The translations under genes and the position numbers were made by a program. Positions 17,487 to 25,746 of a DNA stretch of 64,000 nt are shown piece after piece (positions within the stretch are counted from its first letter, which is position 1; each line of letters begins with the position of its first letter). Location: contig JAWKTB010000006.1 of the NCBI GenBank assembly GCA_041402005.1, forward strand, positions 62,001 through 126,000, written 5' to 3'. This DNA is from JAJRXR01 sp041402005 (GTDB lineage Bacteria; Planctomycetota; Phycisphaerae; Phycisphaerales; UBA1924). Below the pieces are notes generated by a model. It searched no databases and was not told the origin of the DNA. It was given only the letters and a program-made list of their open reading frames with translations.

Positions 17487-18944
17487 ATGTACCACGCCCA
17501 GAGAGCGGACGCAGGGCGCCGCCTCGTGGTGGTCGCCAACCGGATGCCCGTCCGGTGGGTGGGCGACGGCGCCGACGCGGGGTGGCAGACGAGCCCGGGC
17601 GGTCTGGTCTCGGCGATCGCTCCAGTCCTGCGGGCGCGCCAGGGCTCCTGGGTCGGGTGGAACGGGACCGCCGTCGACGAGGAGGGCAGCGGCGAGGTCC
17701 GCCCCTTCGAGCACGACGGCATGCGCATCTACCCGATCGCGCTGACACGCGACGACCTCGAATCGTTCTACCACGGCTTCAGCAACGAGACGCTCTGGCC
17801 CCTCTACCACGACGCGATCCGATTCCCACGCTTCCATCGACGCTGGTGGTGGCCCTACCGCGAGGTCAACGAGCGGTACGCCCGCGTGGCGGCGGGCCTG
17901 GCCACGGACGGCGCGGACGTCTGGGTGCACGACTACCAGCTGCAGCTCGCGCCGGCGATGATCCGGGAGATGGCGCCCAAAGCCCGCGTCGGGTTCTTCC
18001 TGCACATCCCGTTCCCGCCCGAGGAGCTGTTCGCGAAGATGCCCTGGCGTCGTCAGGTGCTCGAGGGGCTGCTCGGGGCGGACGTGCTCGGGTTCCACAC
18101 GAAGCTGTCGGCACAGAACTTCTCGCGTGCCGCCCGCCAGTTCACCAGCGCGAAGGGCTCGGACTACCGCCTCGACTACGAGGGGCGGCGGATCGTCTGC
18201 AAGGCCTTCCCGATCTCGGTGGACTACAAGGCCATCGACGAGCTTGGTGGCGAAGACGAGACGGCCCGGATGGCGAACCGTCTGCGAGAGAGCCTTGGCG
18301 GGCGGCGGATCATCCTCGGCGTGGACCGCATGGACTACACCAAGGGCATCGACGTCCGACTTCGCGCGTTCGAGGACCTCCTGGAGACCGGGCGGGCCAG
18401 CGCCGACGAGGTGGTGCTGATGCAGATCGCCGTGCCCTCGCGGGAATCGGTCGGGGACTACGCGGACCTGCGCCGCCAGGTGGACGAGTACGTTGGGCGG
18501 ATCAACGGGCGGTTCGCGAGCGGCGGGAACGCCGCGGTGTACTACCTCTATCGGGGCTTGCCGTTCAATGAGCTCGTCGGGGCGTACCGCGCGGCGGACG
18601 TGATGATGGTGACGCCCTTCCGCGATGGGATGAACCTCGTCGCCAAGGAGTACTGCGCCGCCAGGGCGGACGGGGACGGGGTGCTCGTGCTCTCGGAGTT
18701 CGCGGGGGCGGCGCTGGAGCTGAAGCAGGCGATGCTGGTGAATCCCTACGACATCGACGGGATGTCCGCCGCCCTCGATCGGGCGCTGCGGATGGAGGAG
18801 GAGGAGCGTCAGCGGCGGATGCGGTCGTTGCGCCGGACGATCGCACAGCACGACGTCTACCGCTGGGCGGACTCGTTCCTGACTGAACTCTCGCACGCGT
18901 CTCGGAAGGACTCCACACGCCATGAGCCCGCACTCCGAGCTTGA
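17487..18944 (+). CDS. otsA: Trehalose-6-phosphate synthase, GT20 family
   Basis: Makes trehalose-6-phosphate from a nucleotide-glucose and glucose-6-phosphate (485 aa). The ATG at 17487 follows GGAGGGACC. GT20 motifs: 'VVVANRMPVRW', the glycine pair 'SPGGLVSAI', 'WVHDYQLQLAPAMIRE', 'FFLHIPFPPEELF', 'LGVDRMDYTKGIDVRLRAFE' and the donor-binding 'FRDGMNLVAKEYCAA' with 'LSEFAGAA'. Length matches the family. The 3' end overlaps the phosphatase-GH15 gene by 23 bases, so the pathway is translationally linked. Start choice drops about 37 upstream residues that lack conservation. Confidence 0.94.
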   Translation: MYHAQRADAGRRLVVVANRMPVRWVGDGADAGWQTSPGGLVSAIAPVLRARQGSWVGWNGTAVDEEGSGEVRPFEHDGMRIYPIALTRDDLESFYHGFSNETLWPLYHDAIRFPRFHRRWWWPYREVNERYARVAAGLATDGADVWVHDYQLQLAPAMIREMAPKARVGFFLHIPFPPEELFAKMPWRRQVLEGLLGADVLGFHTKLSAQNFSRAARQFTSAKGSDYRLDYEGRRIVCKAFPISVDYKAIDELGGEDETARMANRLRESLGGRRIILGVDRMDYTKGIDVRLRAFEDLLETGRASADEVVLMQIAVPSRESVGDYADLRRQVDEYVGRINGRFASGGNAAVYYLYRGLPFNELVGAYRAADVMMVTPFRDGMNLVAKEYCAARADGDGVLVLSEFAGAALELKQAMLVNPYDIDGMSAALDRALRMEEEERQRRMRSLRRTIAQHDVYRWADSFLTELSHASRKDSTRHEPALRA

Positions 18945-21471
18945 GGGGCGTCTGGAGGCCGCGGCCCGCACGGGCACGCTGCTCGTCGCCAGCGACTACG
19001 ACGGGACGCTCTCGCCGATCGTCGAGAACCCGTCGGACGCGACGCCGGTCCGGGAGTCGCTGGTCGCGCTGCGGGCGCTGGCGTCGCTGCCTCACACGCA
19101 CGTCGCGATCATCTCGGGGCGGGCGCTCTCGGAGCTGGGGCGGATGACCGGCTCGCCCGACGGGATCCTGCTCGTCGGGAGCCACGGGAGCGAGTTCGAG
19201 CCGGACTTCGCCAGGTCGCTGCCCGAGGACGTCCGCCTGCTGCGGGACAAGGTGGGGCGGGAGCTGGAGAAGATCGCCCAGCTCGGCCCGGGTCTGGAGC
19301 TCGAGCACAAGCCCGCGGGCGTGGCGCTGCATTTCCGCAAGGCATCACGCGAGGACGCGGCGAAGGCGTGCGCGCTCGTCGAGTCCGGGCCCGCCACGCT
19401 CGAGGGCGTCTCGATCAAGCACGGCAAGGAGGTCGTCGAGCTCTCGGTCGTCAAGACGAGCAAGGGCGCGGCGCTGGCGACCATCCGCCAGCGCGTCGGC
19501 GCCGGCGTCGTCGTCTTCATCGGGGACGACGTCACCGATGAGGACGCGTTCGTCACGCTCGGGGGGCCGGACATCGGGATCAAGGTCGGCGCCGGGGAGA
19601 CCGCGGCGCGCCTGCGGATCGACGATGTGGACGAGGTCGCGCGGACGCTGGCGCGCCTCGCGGAGCTGCGCGGAGCGTGGGCGCGGGGCGCCGAGGCGAC
19701 GCCGATCCAGGAGCACGGGCTGTTGAGCGATCAGCGGACGATCGGGCTGGTCTCGCCGAAAGGGCGGATCGTCTGGATGTGCTTGCCACGGATCGATTCG
19801 TCGGCGTTGTTCGCGGAGCTGTTGGGCGGGCCGGCGGCGGGGCACTTCTCGATCTCGCCGGTCGGCGGGCACGCCGAGCCGACGCAGTCGTATCAGGGGG
19901 ACACGTTCCACCTCTGCACCGACTGGGGGAACGTCCGGGTCGTGGACTACTTGGACTGCACGGGCGGGAGATCGAGCCAGCGAGCGGGGCGGACGGATCT
20001 TGTGCGCACGATCGAGGGCGCCGGGCGCGTCCGGATCGAGTTCGTGCCGCGACTGGACTTCGGGCGCGTGCCGACGCGACTGGCGCGCAAGGACGGCGGG
20101 CTGACGATCGACGACAGCTTCGACCCGGTCGTCCTCCGCAGCCCCGGCGTCGAGTGGGAGATCACGCGCGAGGGAGATCACGACGTCGCCACCGCCGAGA
20201 TCACGCTCGATGGCGGGCCGATCCGCCTCGTGCTCCGCTACGGCACCGGCGCCCTGAGCCCCGCGGTGGTCGAGGAGAGCGTGCGTTCGAACCAGACGGC
20301 GGCGCTCTGGTCCGGGTGGGCGGCGCAGCTGCGCCTGCCGAGCGTCGAGCCGGAGCTGGTCAAGCGGAGTGCCCTCACCCTCAAGGCGCTGTGCTACGGG
20401 CCGACCGGCGCGATCGCCGCGGCGGCGACGACGAGCCTCCCCGAATCCATCGGGGGCGTGCGCAACTGGGACTACCGGTACTGCTGGCCCCGGGACGCGG
20501 CGATGGCCGCGATGGCCCTCGTCCGCCTCGGCTCCATGAGCGAGGCGATGGCGCTGCTGGACTGGCTGCTCGGCGTGCTCGAGCGCGAACCCTCACCCGA
20601 CCGGCTCGCGCCCCTGTACACGATCACCGGCGGGCACCTCGGTCCCGAGGCGGAGATCTCTGAGTTGAGTGGGTACGCGGGCAGCCGTCCGGTCCGGGTC
20701 GGCAACGCGGCGTCGAGGCAGCTCCAGCTCGATGTGTTCGGGCCAGTGGTGGAGCTCATCCACGAGCTGGTGGTGTGGGGGGCGCCCTTGTCCGCCGAGC
20801 ACTGGCGACTCGTGCAGGCGATGGTCGAGGCGGTGCGATCGCGCTGGCGCGAGCCGGACCACGGCATCTGGGAGATCCGCGCCGAGAAGCGCCACCACGT
20901 GCACTCCAAGGTGATGTGCTGGCAGACGGCGAAGCTGGGGGCGAAGATCGCCGAGCAGTTCGCGGGCGTCGAGCGCCCCGAGTGGGCGACGCTGCGTGAC
21001 GAGATCGCCGCCGACGTCCTCGAGCACGGATGGCACAAGGGGCGCGGGGCGTTCAGCGGGTATTACGGCGGGGAGGACGCGGACGCCGCGGTCCTGCAGG
21101 TCGGCCTGTGCGGGCTCGTGGCGGGGGACGACCCGCGCCTCGCCGCGACGGTCCAGGACGTCGAGAAGACCCTGCTCGGCGGGGGGACGGTCTACCGCTA
21201 CCGGGGCGACGACGGCCTGCCCGGCAGCGAGGGCGGGTTCAACCTCTGCACCTCATGGCTGATCCGGTGCTACCTGCTCGTCGGTCGTGTCGAGGACGCG
21301 CGCGAGCTTTTCAAGAAGTACACGGCGTGCGCGGGCAAGACAGGTCTGATCCCAGAGGAGTTCGACCCGGAGACAGGGCGAGGCCTGGGAAACCACCCTC
21401 AGGCGTACTCACACCTCGGTTTGATCCAGTGCGCACTGGCGATCGACAGGGCGGGGTCCGCGGGGTCGTGA
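18922..21471 (+). CDS. Fusion of trehalose-6-phosphate phosphatase and GH15 glycoside hydrolase
   Basis: An 849-residue two-domain enzyme. Residues 1-250 are an OtsB-type HAD phosphatase: nucleophile D25 and acid D27 in DYDGTLSP, 'IISGRAL', and acidic motif GDDVTDED at 201-208. Residues about 262-849 are a GH15 domain of the glucoamylase/trehalase kind: 'RNWDYRYCWPRDA' at 514-526, likely general acid E651 in 'HGIWEIR', and 'PEEFDPETG' from 811. Some GH15 members are actinobacterial trehalases, so the fused domain might hydrolyse trehalose or an alpha-glucan; which cannot be told from sequence. It overlaps otsA by 23 bases. The fusion places synthesis and possible breakdown of trehalose in one polypeptide. 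Confidence 0.88.
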   Translation: MSPHSELEGRLEAAARTGTLLVASDYDGTLSPIVENPSDATPVRESLVALRALASLPHTHVAIISGRALSELGRMTGSPDGILLVGSHGSEFEPDFARSLPEDVRLLRDKVGRELEKIAQLGPGLELEHKPAGVALHFRKASREDAAKACALVESGPATLEGVSIKHGKEVVELSVVKTSKGAALATIRQRVGAGVVVFIGDDVTDEDAFVTLGGPDIGIKVGAGETAARLRIDDVDEVARTLARLAELRGAWARGAEATPIQEHGLLSDQRTIGLVSPKGRIVWMCLPRIDSSALFAELLGGPAAGHFSISPVGGHAEPTQSYQGDTFHLCTDWGNVRVVDYLDCTGGRSSQRAGRTDLVRTIEGAGRVRIEFVPRLDFGRVPTRLARKDGGLTIDDSFDPVVLRSPGVEWEITREGDHDVATAEITLDGGPIRLVLRYGTGALSPAVVEESVRSNQTAALWSGWAAQLRLPSVEPELVKRSALTLKALCYGPTGAIAAAATTSLPESIGGVRNWDYRYCWPRDAAMAAMALVRLGSMSEAMALLDWLLGVLEREPSPDRLAPLYTITGGHLGPEAEISELSGYAGSRPVRVGNAASRQLQLDVFGPVVELIHELVVWGAPLSAEHWRLVQAMVEAVRSRWREPDHGIWEIRAEKRHHVHSKVMCWQTAKLGAKIAEQFAGVERPEWATLRDEIAADVLEHGWHKGRGAFSGYYGGEDADAAVLQVGLCGLVAGDDPRLAATVQDVEKTLLGGGTVYRYRGDDGLPGSEGGFNLCTSWLIRCYLLVGRVEDARELFKKYTACAGKTGLIPEEFDPETGRGLGNHPQAYSHLGLIQCALAIDRAGSAGS

Positions 21472-21472
21472 A

Positions 21473-21556
21473 TACCGGAGGGGGGACTCGAACCCCCAAG
21501 ACCTTTCGGCCAGCGGATTTTGAATCCGCCGCGTCTGCCAGTTCCGCCACTCCGGC
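21473..21556 (-). tRNA. tRNA-Leu (anticodon CAA)
   Basis: Minus-strand class II tRNA of 84 bases. The acceptor stem is GCCGGAG/CTCCGGT, the D-loop contains GGCAGACGC, the anticodon stem GCGGA/TCCGC carries loop TTCAAAA (CAA), a long variable arm contains GCCGAAAGG, and the T-loop is GTTCGAGTC. Discriminator is A. CCA is not encoded. It starts one base after the stop of the convergent trehalose fusion gene. Confidence 0.95.
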
Positions 21557-21675
21557 CCGGGAACACGCCTGGCGGGGCGATGATAGAGAGTGGGAGAGGC
21601 CCCCGGACGGATCTGGGGGGAATGCCCCGGGTCGGAACGTACAATGGGGCGGTCGGAGGATTTGCGGCACTCCGG

Positions 21676-22278
21676 ATGTATGACGCCACCCGAACGACGA
21701 CGGCCCTGCTCAGTGGCCTGCACGATGTGGAGAACGCCGAGGCGTGGACGTCGTTCTACGCGCGGTACGTGCCCATCCTGATCGGGGTGGCCCGGCGCCT
21801 CGGTCTGTCCGAGGCCGACGCCCAGGACGCCGCCCAGGAGACCCTGGCGACGTTCGTCAGGGAGTACCGCCAGCAGAAGTATGACCGGGGGCGGGGGCGC
21901 CTGCGTTCGTGGCTGCTCACGATCCTGCGCACGCGCGTGGCCCAGCAGTACCGGGCGCGGGCCGTGCGCAAGGAGGAGGTCGGCGTGACGCGTCTGGGCG
22001 CGATGGCCGACGAGCGGACGGCGTCCGACGCCTGGGAGGCCGAGCGTCGTCGGGCGATCCTGCTCCAGGCGATCGACGAGCTGCGCAAGGTGAGCAAGAC
22101 GAGCGACCAGTCGATCCAGATCTTCGAGATGCTGGCGCGTGACGGTCGCAGCGCCCCGGACGTCGCGGAGGAGATGGGGCTGAGCGCGCAGGACGTGTAC
22201 CGGGCCAAGAGCCGGGTGGCGCAGCGGCTGCGCGAGGTCGTGACCCGCATCGAGGCGGTCTACGACGGGGAGGAGTGA
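21676..22278 (+). CDS. ECF-type RNA polymerase sigma factor
   Basis: A 200-residue sigma-70 family regulator. Region 2 is seen in 'FYARYVPILIGVARRLGL', 'DAQDAAQETLATFVREY' and 'RLRSWLLTILRTRVAQQYR'. Region 4 has a helix-turn-helix in 'SAPDVAEEMGLSAQDVYRAKSRVAQRLRE'. The ATG at 21676 lies 15 bases after GGAGGA, a long spacing, and an earlier start at 21622 is possible. Three bases separate it from the downstream kinase gene. In planctomycetes such ECF factors are commonly paired with Ser/Thr kinases that replace a classical anti-sigma factor. Confidence 0.85.
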   Translation: MYDATRTTTALLSGLHDVENAEAWTSFYARYVPILIGVARRLGLSEADAQDAAQETLATFVREYRQQKYDRGRGRLRSWLLTILRTRVAQQYRARAVRKEEVGVTRLGAMADERTASDAWEAERRRAILLQAIDELRKVSKTSDQSIQIFEMLARDGRSAPDVAEEMGLSAQDVYRAKSRVAQRLREVVTRIEAVYDGEE

Positions 22279-22281
22279 GGC

Positions 22282-24690
22282 GTGGGCTCGCCGGGGCGGG
22301 TGAGTGACGAGACGCTCGCGGCGATGGCGGCGGGGGAGCTCGACGATCCGGTGCTGGAGGCTGAGGTCGCCAAGGACCCCGAGCTGTGCGCGCGCCTGGA
22401 GGCGATGCGCTCCGAGCACGACCTGCTCGCGGAACTGGGCGATGCGCTGAGGTCTGATCCCGGCGGGGGGGCGCCGGCGCTCGACGAGCAGATCGAGGGG
22501 TACCGCCTCGACCGGGAGATCTACAGGGGCGGGCAGGGCGTCGTGCTTGCGGCGTACCAGGAGAGCACGAAGCGAGAGGTCGCCGTCAAGCTGATGCTCG
22601 ATGGGGCGCTCGCCTCGAAGACCGACCAAGCACGGTTCGATCGGGAGGTGGAGCTGGCGGCGCAGCTGCGCCACCCGAACATCGTGACGGTGCACGAGAG
22701 CGGGCGGACGCGGCGCGGGCGTCGGTATGTTTCGATGGAGCTGGTCGACGGCGTGCGCCTGGACGAGGCGTGCCGGGAGCTGTGCGGGGGCGGGGCGCCC
22801 AAGAGCGCGGAGCAGGTGGCGAAAATCGTGCACCTGTTCGTCCCGATCTGCGACGCGATCGCGTATGCGCACCGATTGGGCGTGATCCACCGGGACCTGA
22901 AGCCCGGCAACGTGCTGGTGACGGGTGACGGGCGCCCCGTGGTGCTCGATTTTGGCATCGCGAAGCTGGCGGGGTCGCGCGAGGGGACGACCAAGACGGG
23001 GGACTTTGTCGGGACGCTCTCGTACGCGGCGCCGGAGCAGTTGGCACGCTCGCCCGAGCTGGTGGACACGCGGGCGGACGTGTACGCGATCGGCGTGATG
23101 CTGTTCGAGTGCCTGACGGGGAGTCGTCCGGGCCAGGTGGAGGGGATGTCGCTGGCCGACTCGGTTCGTGCGGTCACGGAGCAGGATGCGCCGCGGGCGT
23201 CGGGGTTGAACGGGGCGGTCAGCCGTGATCTTGATGCGATCCTGCGCCGGGCGCTCGAACGGGATCCGGCCCGGCGGTACCAGTCGGTCCACCAGCTCCG
23301 CGACGAACTGAACCGCATGCTCGCGGGCGAGGTGGTGCGGGCGCGCGAGGGCGAGCGGCTGTACTTGGCGTCACGGTTCGTGCGCAAGCGCAAGGCGCCG
23401 ATCGCGGTGGGGGTGGCGATCCTGGGGCTGGGAGTCGTGGGCGTGTGGTTCGGGTACCGGGCGAACATCCGGGCGGCCGAGGCGAGGGGGTCGGGTCGCG
23501 GGATGAAGGTCGCACTCGACTACATCACCGGCATCGAGTACGAGACGCGTGAGGAGGGCGCGGGGGCGGTGCTCGACACGGGCGACCGCTTGCGCCTGAT
23601 CTCCGAGCAGGTCGACAAGGAGCTTGGCGAGTACCCTCGGTACGAGACGGGCGTGCGCACGAGCCTGGGCCTGGCGTTCCTGGGCGAGCGAGATTTCGAG
23701 GACGCGGAGCGGGAGCTGCGAGAGGCCTTACGCCTGGCGCAGAGCGCGCACCACGGGGACTCAGGCGAGGTCGCCGACGCGCTGCACAACCTCGGGCGGG
23801 TACTCTGGTTCCGGGCCAAGCTCGAAGAGGCGGAGCAAACGTACCGCGACGCGTTGGCGATGCGTATCCGCCTCGCGGGGCGGGACAACCTGGACGTCGC
23901 GCGGGAGATGCACCATCTGGCGGCGACACTGCACGTCGAGGGGAAGTTCGACGAGTCCGAGGCGCTGTGGCATGAGGTGATCCGCATCCGGCGCAACCTC
24001 TTGGAGCCGAACGACCCGGACATTGCCAACTCGCTCTTGGGGTACGGACACCTGCTGCGGGAGGCGGGGCGGATGGAGGAGGCGGCCGAGCCCCTGCGCG
24101 AAGCCCTGGGCATCATCAGGTCCAAGGGCGTGCCGAACGACTGGCGGGTGGCGCGGGTCGCGCACGAGCTGGGCGCCTGTCTGTTCGACATCGGCGAGTA
24201 CGACGAGGGAGAGAGGTTGCTCCGCGAGTCGCTCGCAATCAAGAAGGCCCACCCCGATCGGCGGTCGGAGGCGCTGACGGCGCTCCAGCTCTCTCGCGTC
24301 CTGCTGGCGAGCAAGGGGGTAACCGCGGAGGGGCGGGGGCTGTGCGAGGGCGCGGTCGGGATCTTGGCGTCGCTGCTGGATCGGGATCACCCGGACTTGG
24401 TGAATGCGCGAATGCTCGAGGCGAGGTACATGCTCGCGGATGGAGATGGGCAGGGAGCGCTGGCGATCATGCAAGAGGCGCCGTCGATGCTGCGAAAGCG
24501 GCTCGGCGAAAACCACTGGCAGGTCGGGGAGGCGGAAGTGCTGCTTTCGGAGTCGCTCTTTGCGGTCGGACGGCGTGACGAGGCGCACGAGGCGGCGGCG
24601 CGCGGGGTGGAGATCCTCGCGGGGCAGCGTCCGGAGGACGACAAGCTGCTGATCGAGGCGCGGGGGGCGCTGGCGCGGACGAGGGGCTAA
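22282..24690 (+). CDS. Membrane Ser/Thr protein kinase with TPR-repeat extracytoplasmic region
   Basis: An 802-residue transmembrane kinase with GTG start at 22282, co-transcribed with the sigma factor. Residues 1-60 are an acidic helical segment ('ETLAAMAAGELDDP') that resembles anti-sigma N-termini but lacks zinc ligands. The kinase domain runs from about 74 to 330: P-loop 81-88, catalytic K103, HRDLKPGN at 203-210, DFG at 223-225, and an activation segment with 'SYAAPEQL'. A single helix follows near 374-394 (IAVGVAILGLGVVGVWFGY). The remaining 400 residues are TPR-like repeats such as 'EVADALHNLGRVLWFRAKLEEAEQTYRDAL'. It probably senses a signal through the repeats and controls the sigma factor by phosphorylation (inference). 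Confidence 0.92.
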   Translation: MGSPGRVSDETLAAMAAGELDDPVLEAEVAKDPELCARLEAMRSEHDLLAELGDALRSDPGGGAPALDEQIEGYRLDREIYRGGQGVVLAAYQESTKREVAVKLMLDGALASKTDQARFDREVELAAQLRHPNIVTVHESGRTRRGRRYVSMELVDGVRLDEACRELCGGGAPKSAEQVAKIVHLFVPICDAIAYAHRLGVIHRDLKPGNVLVTGDGRPVVLDFGIAKLAGSREGTTKTGDFVGTLSYAAPEQLARSPELVDTRADVYAIGVMLFECLTGSRPGQVEGMSLADSVRAVTEQDAPRASGLNGAVSRDLDAILRRALERDPARRYQSVHQLRDELNRMLAGEVVRAREGERLYLASRFVRKRKAPIAVGVAILGLGVVGVWFGYRANIRAAEARGSGRGMKVALDYITGIEYETREEGAGAVLDTGDRLRLISEQVDKELGEYPRYETGVRTSLGLAFLGERDFEDAERELREALRLAQSAHHGDSGEVADALHNLGRVLWFRAKLEEAEQTYRDALAMRIRLAGRDNLDVAREMHHLAATLHVEGKFDESEALWHEVIRIRRNLLEPNDPDIANSLLGYGHLLREAGRMEEAAEPLREALGIIRSKGVPNDWRVARVAHELGACLFDIGEYDEGERLLRESLAIKKAHPDRRSEALTALQLSRVLLASKGVTAEGRGLCEGAVGILASLLDRDHPDLVNARMLEARYMLADGDGQGALAIMQEAPSMLRKRLGENHWQVGEAEVLLSESLFAVGRRDEAHEAAARGVEILAGQRPEDDKLLIEARGALARTRG

Positions 24691-25487
24691 GGGCAGCCGG
24701 TCGCGAAGAGGTCCAGGAAGAAGATGATGTCAGTGAAGTCGAGGACGCCGAAGGGGAGCGCAATGTCGGCGCCGATGAGGTCGCCGTTGCTGAAGTAGAT
24801 GAGGAACTGGACGACGTCGGAGAAGTCGAGGACGCCGAAGGGGGCGGCGAGGTCGGCCATGTTGCACCCGAAGGGGACGAGGGTGGCGCCGGTGAGGGCG
24901 ATGAGGTATTGACCCTGCTCGCCAGGGCCGCTCCAGGCGTCGATGGGGAAGGGGGCGCCGGGCCCGTCGGGGCCGGAGACCTCGTCGAAGCTCTGGAAGT
25001 TGAAGATGGGGCTGTCACCCATCTGCGAGCGTGGCGAGGAGGGGCGTCCGGAGATGGCCAGGAGGTAGCGTCCCTTGTAGGGGATGGAGGCCTTGGTGTT
25101 GTCGTTGGCGAAGGGGAGGATGAGGGGATCGCGTCCCTCTTCCTGGGAGGCGAGGCTCGCGAGCAGGCCGCGGCCGTCGGCGAAGAACAGGAAGAGCTCG
25201 GCGTCGAACTGGGCGAAGCCGCCGAAGCCGACGAGCGTGGTGGCGGTGAAGTTCTCGGGGTCGTCGATCCCGATGAGGTACATGTCCTGGAAGTCGGCGG
25301 GGAGACCCCGGACGAAGAACGAGGAGGCGAGCTCGCCCCCGATGTGATGGAGGGGCCCGGAGCCCTTGGCGGCCTGGGCGTTGCCCGGGAGGTTGCCGGC
25401 GTCCTGGCCACCCTCGGTCCACTCCGGGCCGGCGGACGCGAGGGAGGCGAGCACCCCGATCGTGGTGATCGCAGTTCGGATTCTCAT
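24687..25487 (-). CDS. Secreted protein with GC-type dockerin-like C-terminal repeats
   Basis: Exported protein (266 aa) with signal peptide MRIRTAITTIGVLASLASA and a strong ribosome site (GGAGGAGT). The body is beta-rich and unlike families I know ('GELASSFFVRGLPADFQDMY', 'GKGRYLLAISG'-type text near residue 140). The C-terminus holds two copies of a dockerin-like unit: 'DLAAPFGVLDFSDVVQFL' and 'DIALPFGVLDFTDIIFFL', ending in GCP. That terminal form marks the GC-type dockerin-anchored proteins of Phycisphaerales and suggests cell-surface assembly. Its end overlaps the convergent kinase gene by four bases. Confidence 0.85.
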   Translation of the reverse strand: MRIRTAITTIGVLASLASAGPEWTEGGQDAGNLPGNAQAAKGSGPLHHIGGELASSFFVRGLPADFQDMYLIGIDDPENFTATTLVGFGGFAQFDAELFLFFADGRGLLASLASQEEGRDPLILPFANDNTKASIPYKGRYLLAISGRPSSPRSQMGDSPIFNFQSFDEVSGPDGPGAPFPIDAWSGPGEQGQYLIALTGATLVPFGCNMADLAAPFGVLDFSDVVQFLIYFSNGDLIGADIALPFGVLDFTDIIFFLDLFATGCP

Positions 25488-25746
25488 TGGGCTGACTCCT
25501 CCAGAAACCGCCTCAGACGCTACCAGATCGGGCAGTGGGGCGGAAGCCGCAAGGCCTGGATGACGGGCTCACGTGGGGTTTCTGCGCGATGGGGGCGGAT
25601 CTCTCAGACAGATCCGCGGGACGGTGAGGGTTGGTTTCGCGGGTGGTCCGGGCGGGGGCGGGCGGTAGGATTCGCGGTCTGGCCGATGCTGGTCTGGGGC
25701 GCGTCCTGGGGCGTCGGCATCTTTCACACGCGCGGAGACTTGTGAC

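Noticed and set aside
21409..23292. Minus-strand open frame of 627 aa opposite sigma factor and kinase
   Set aside because: It runs through the tRNA-Leu gene and is antisense to intact kinase motifs.
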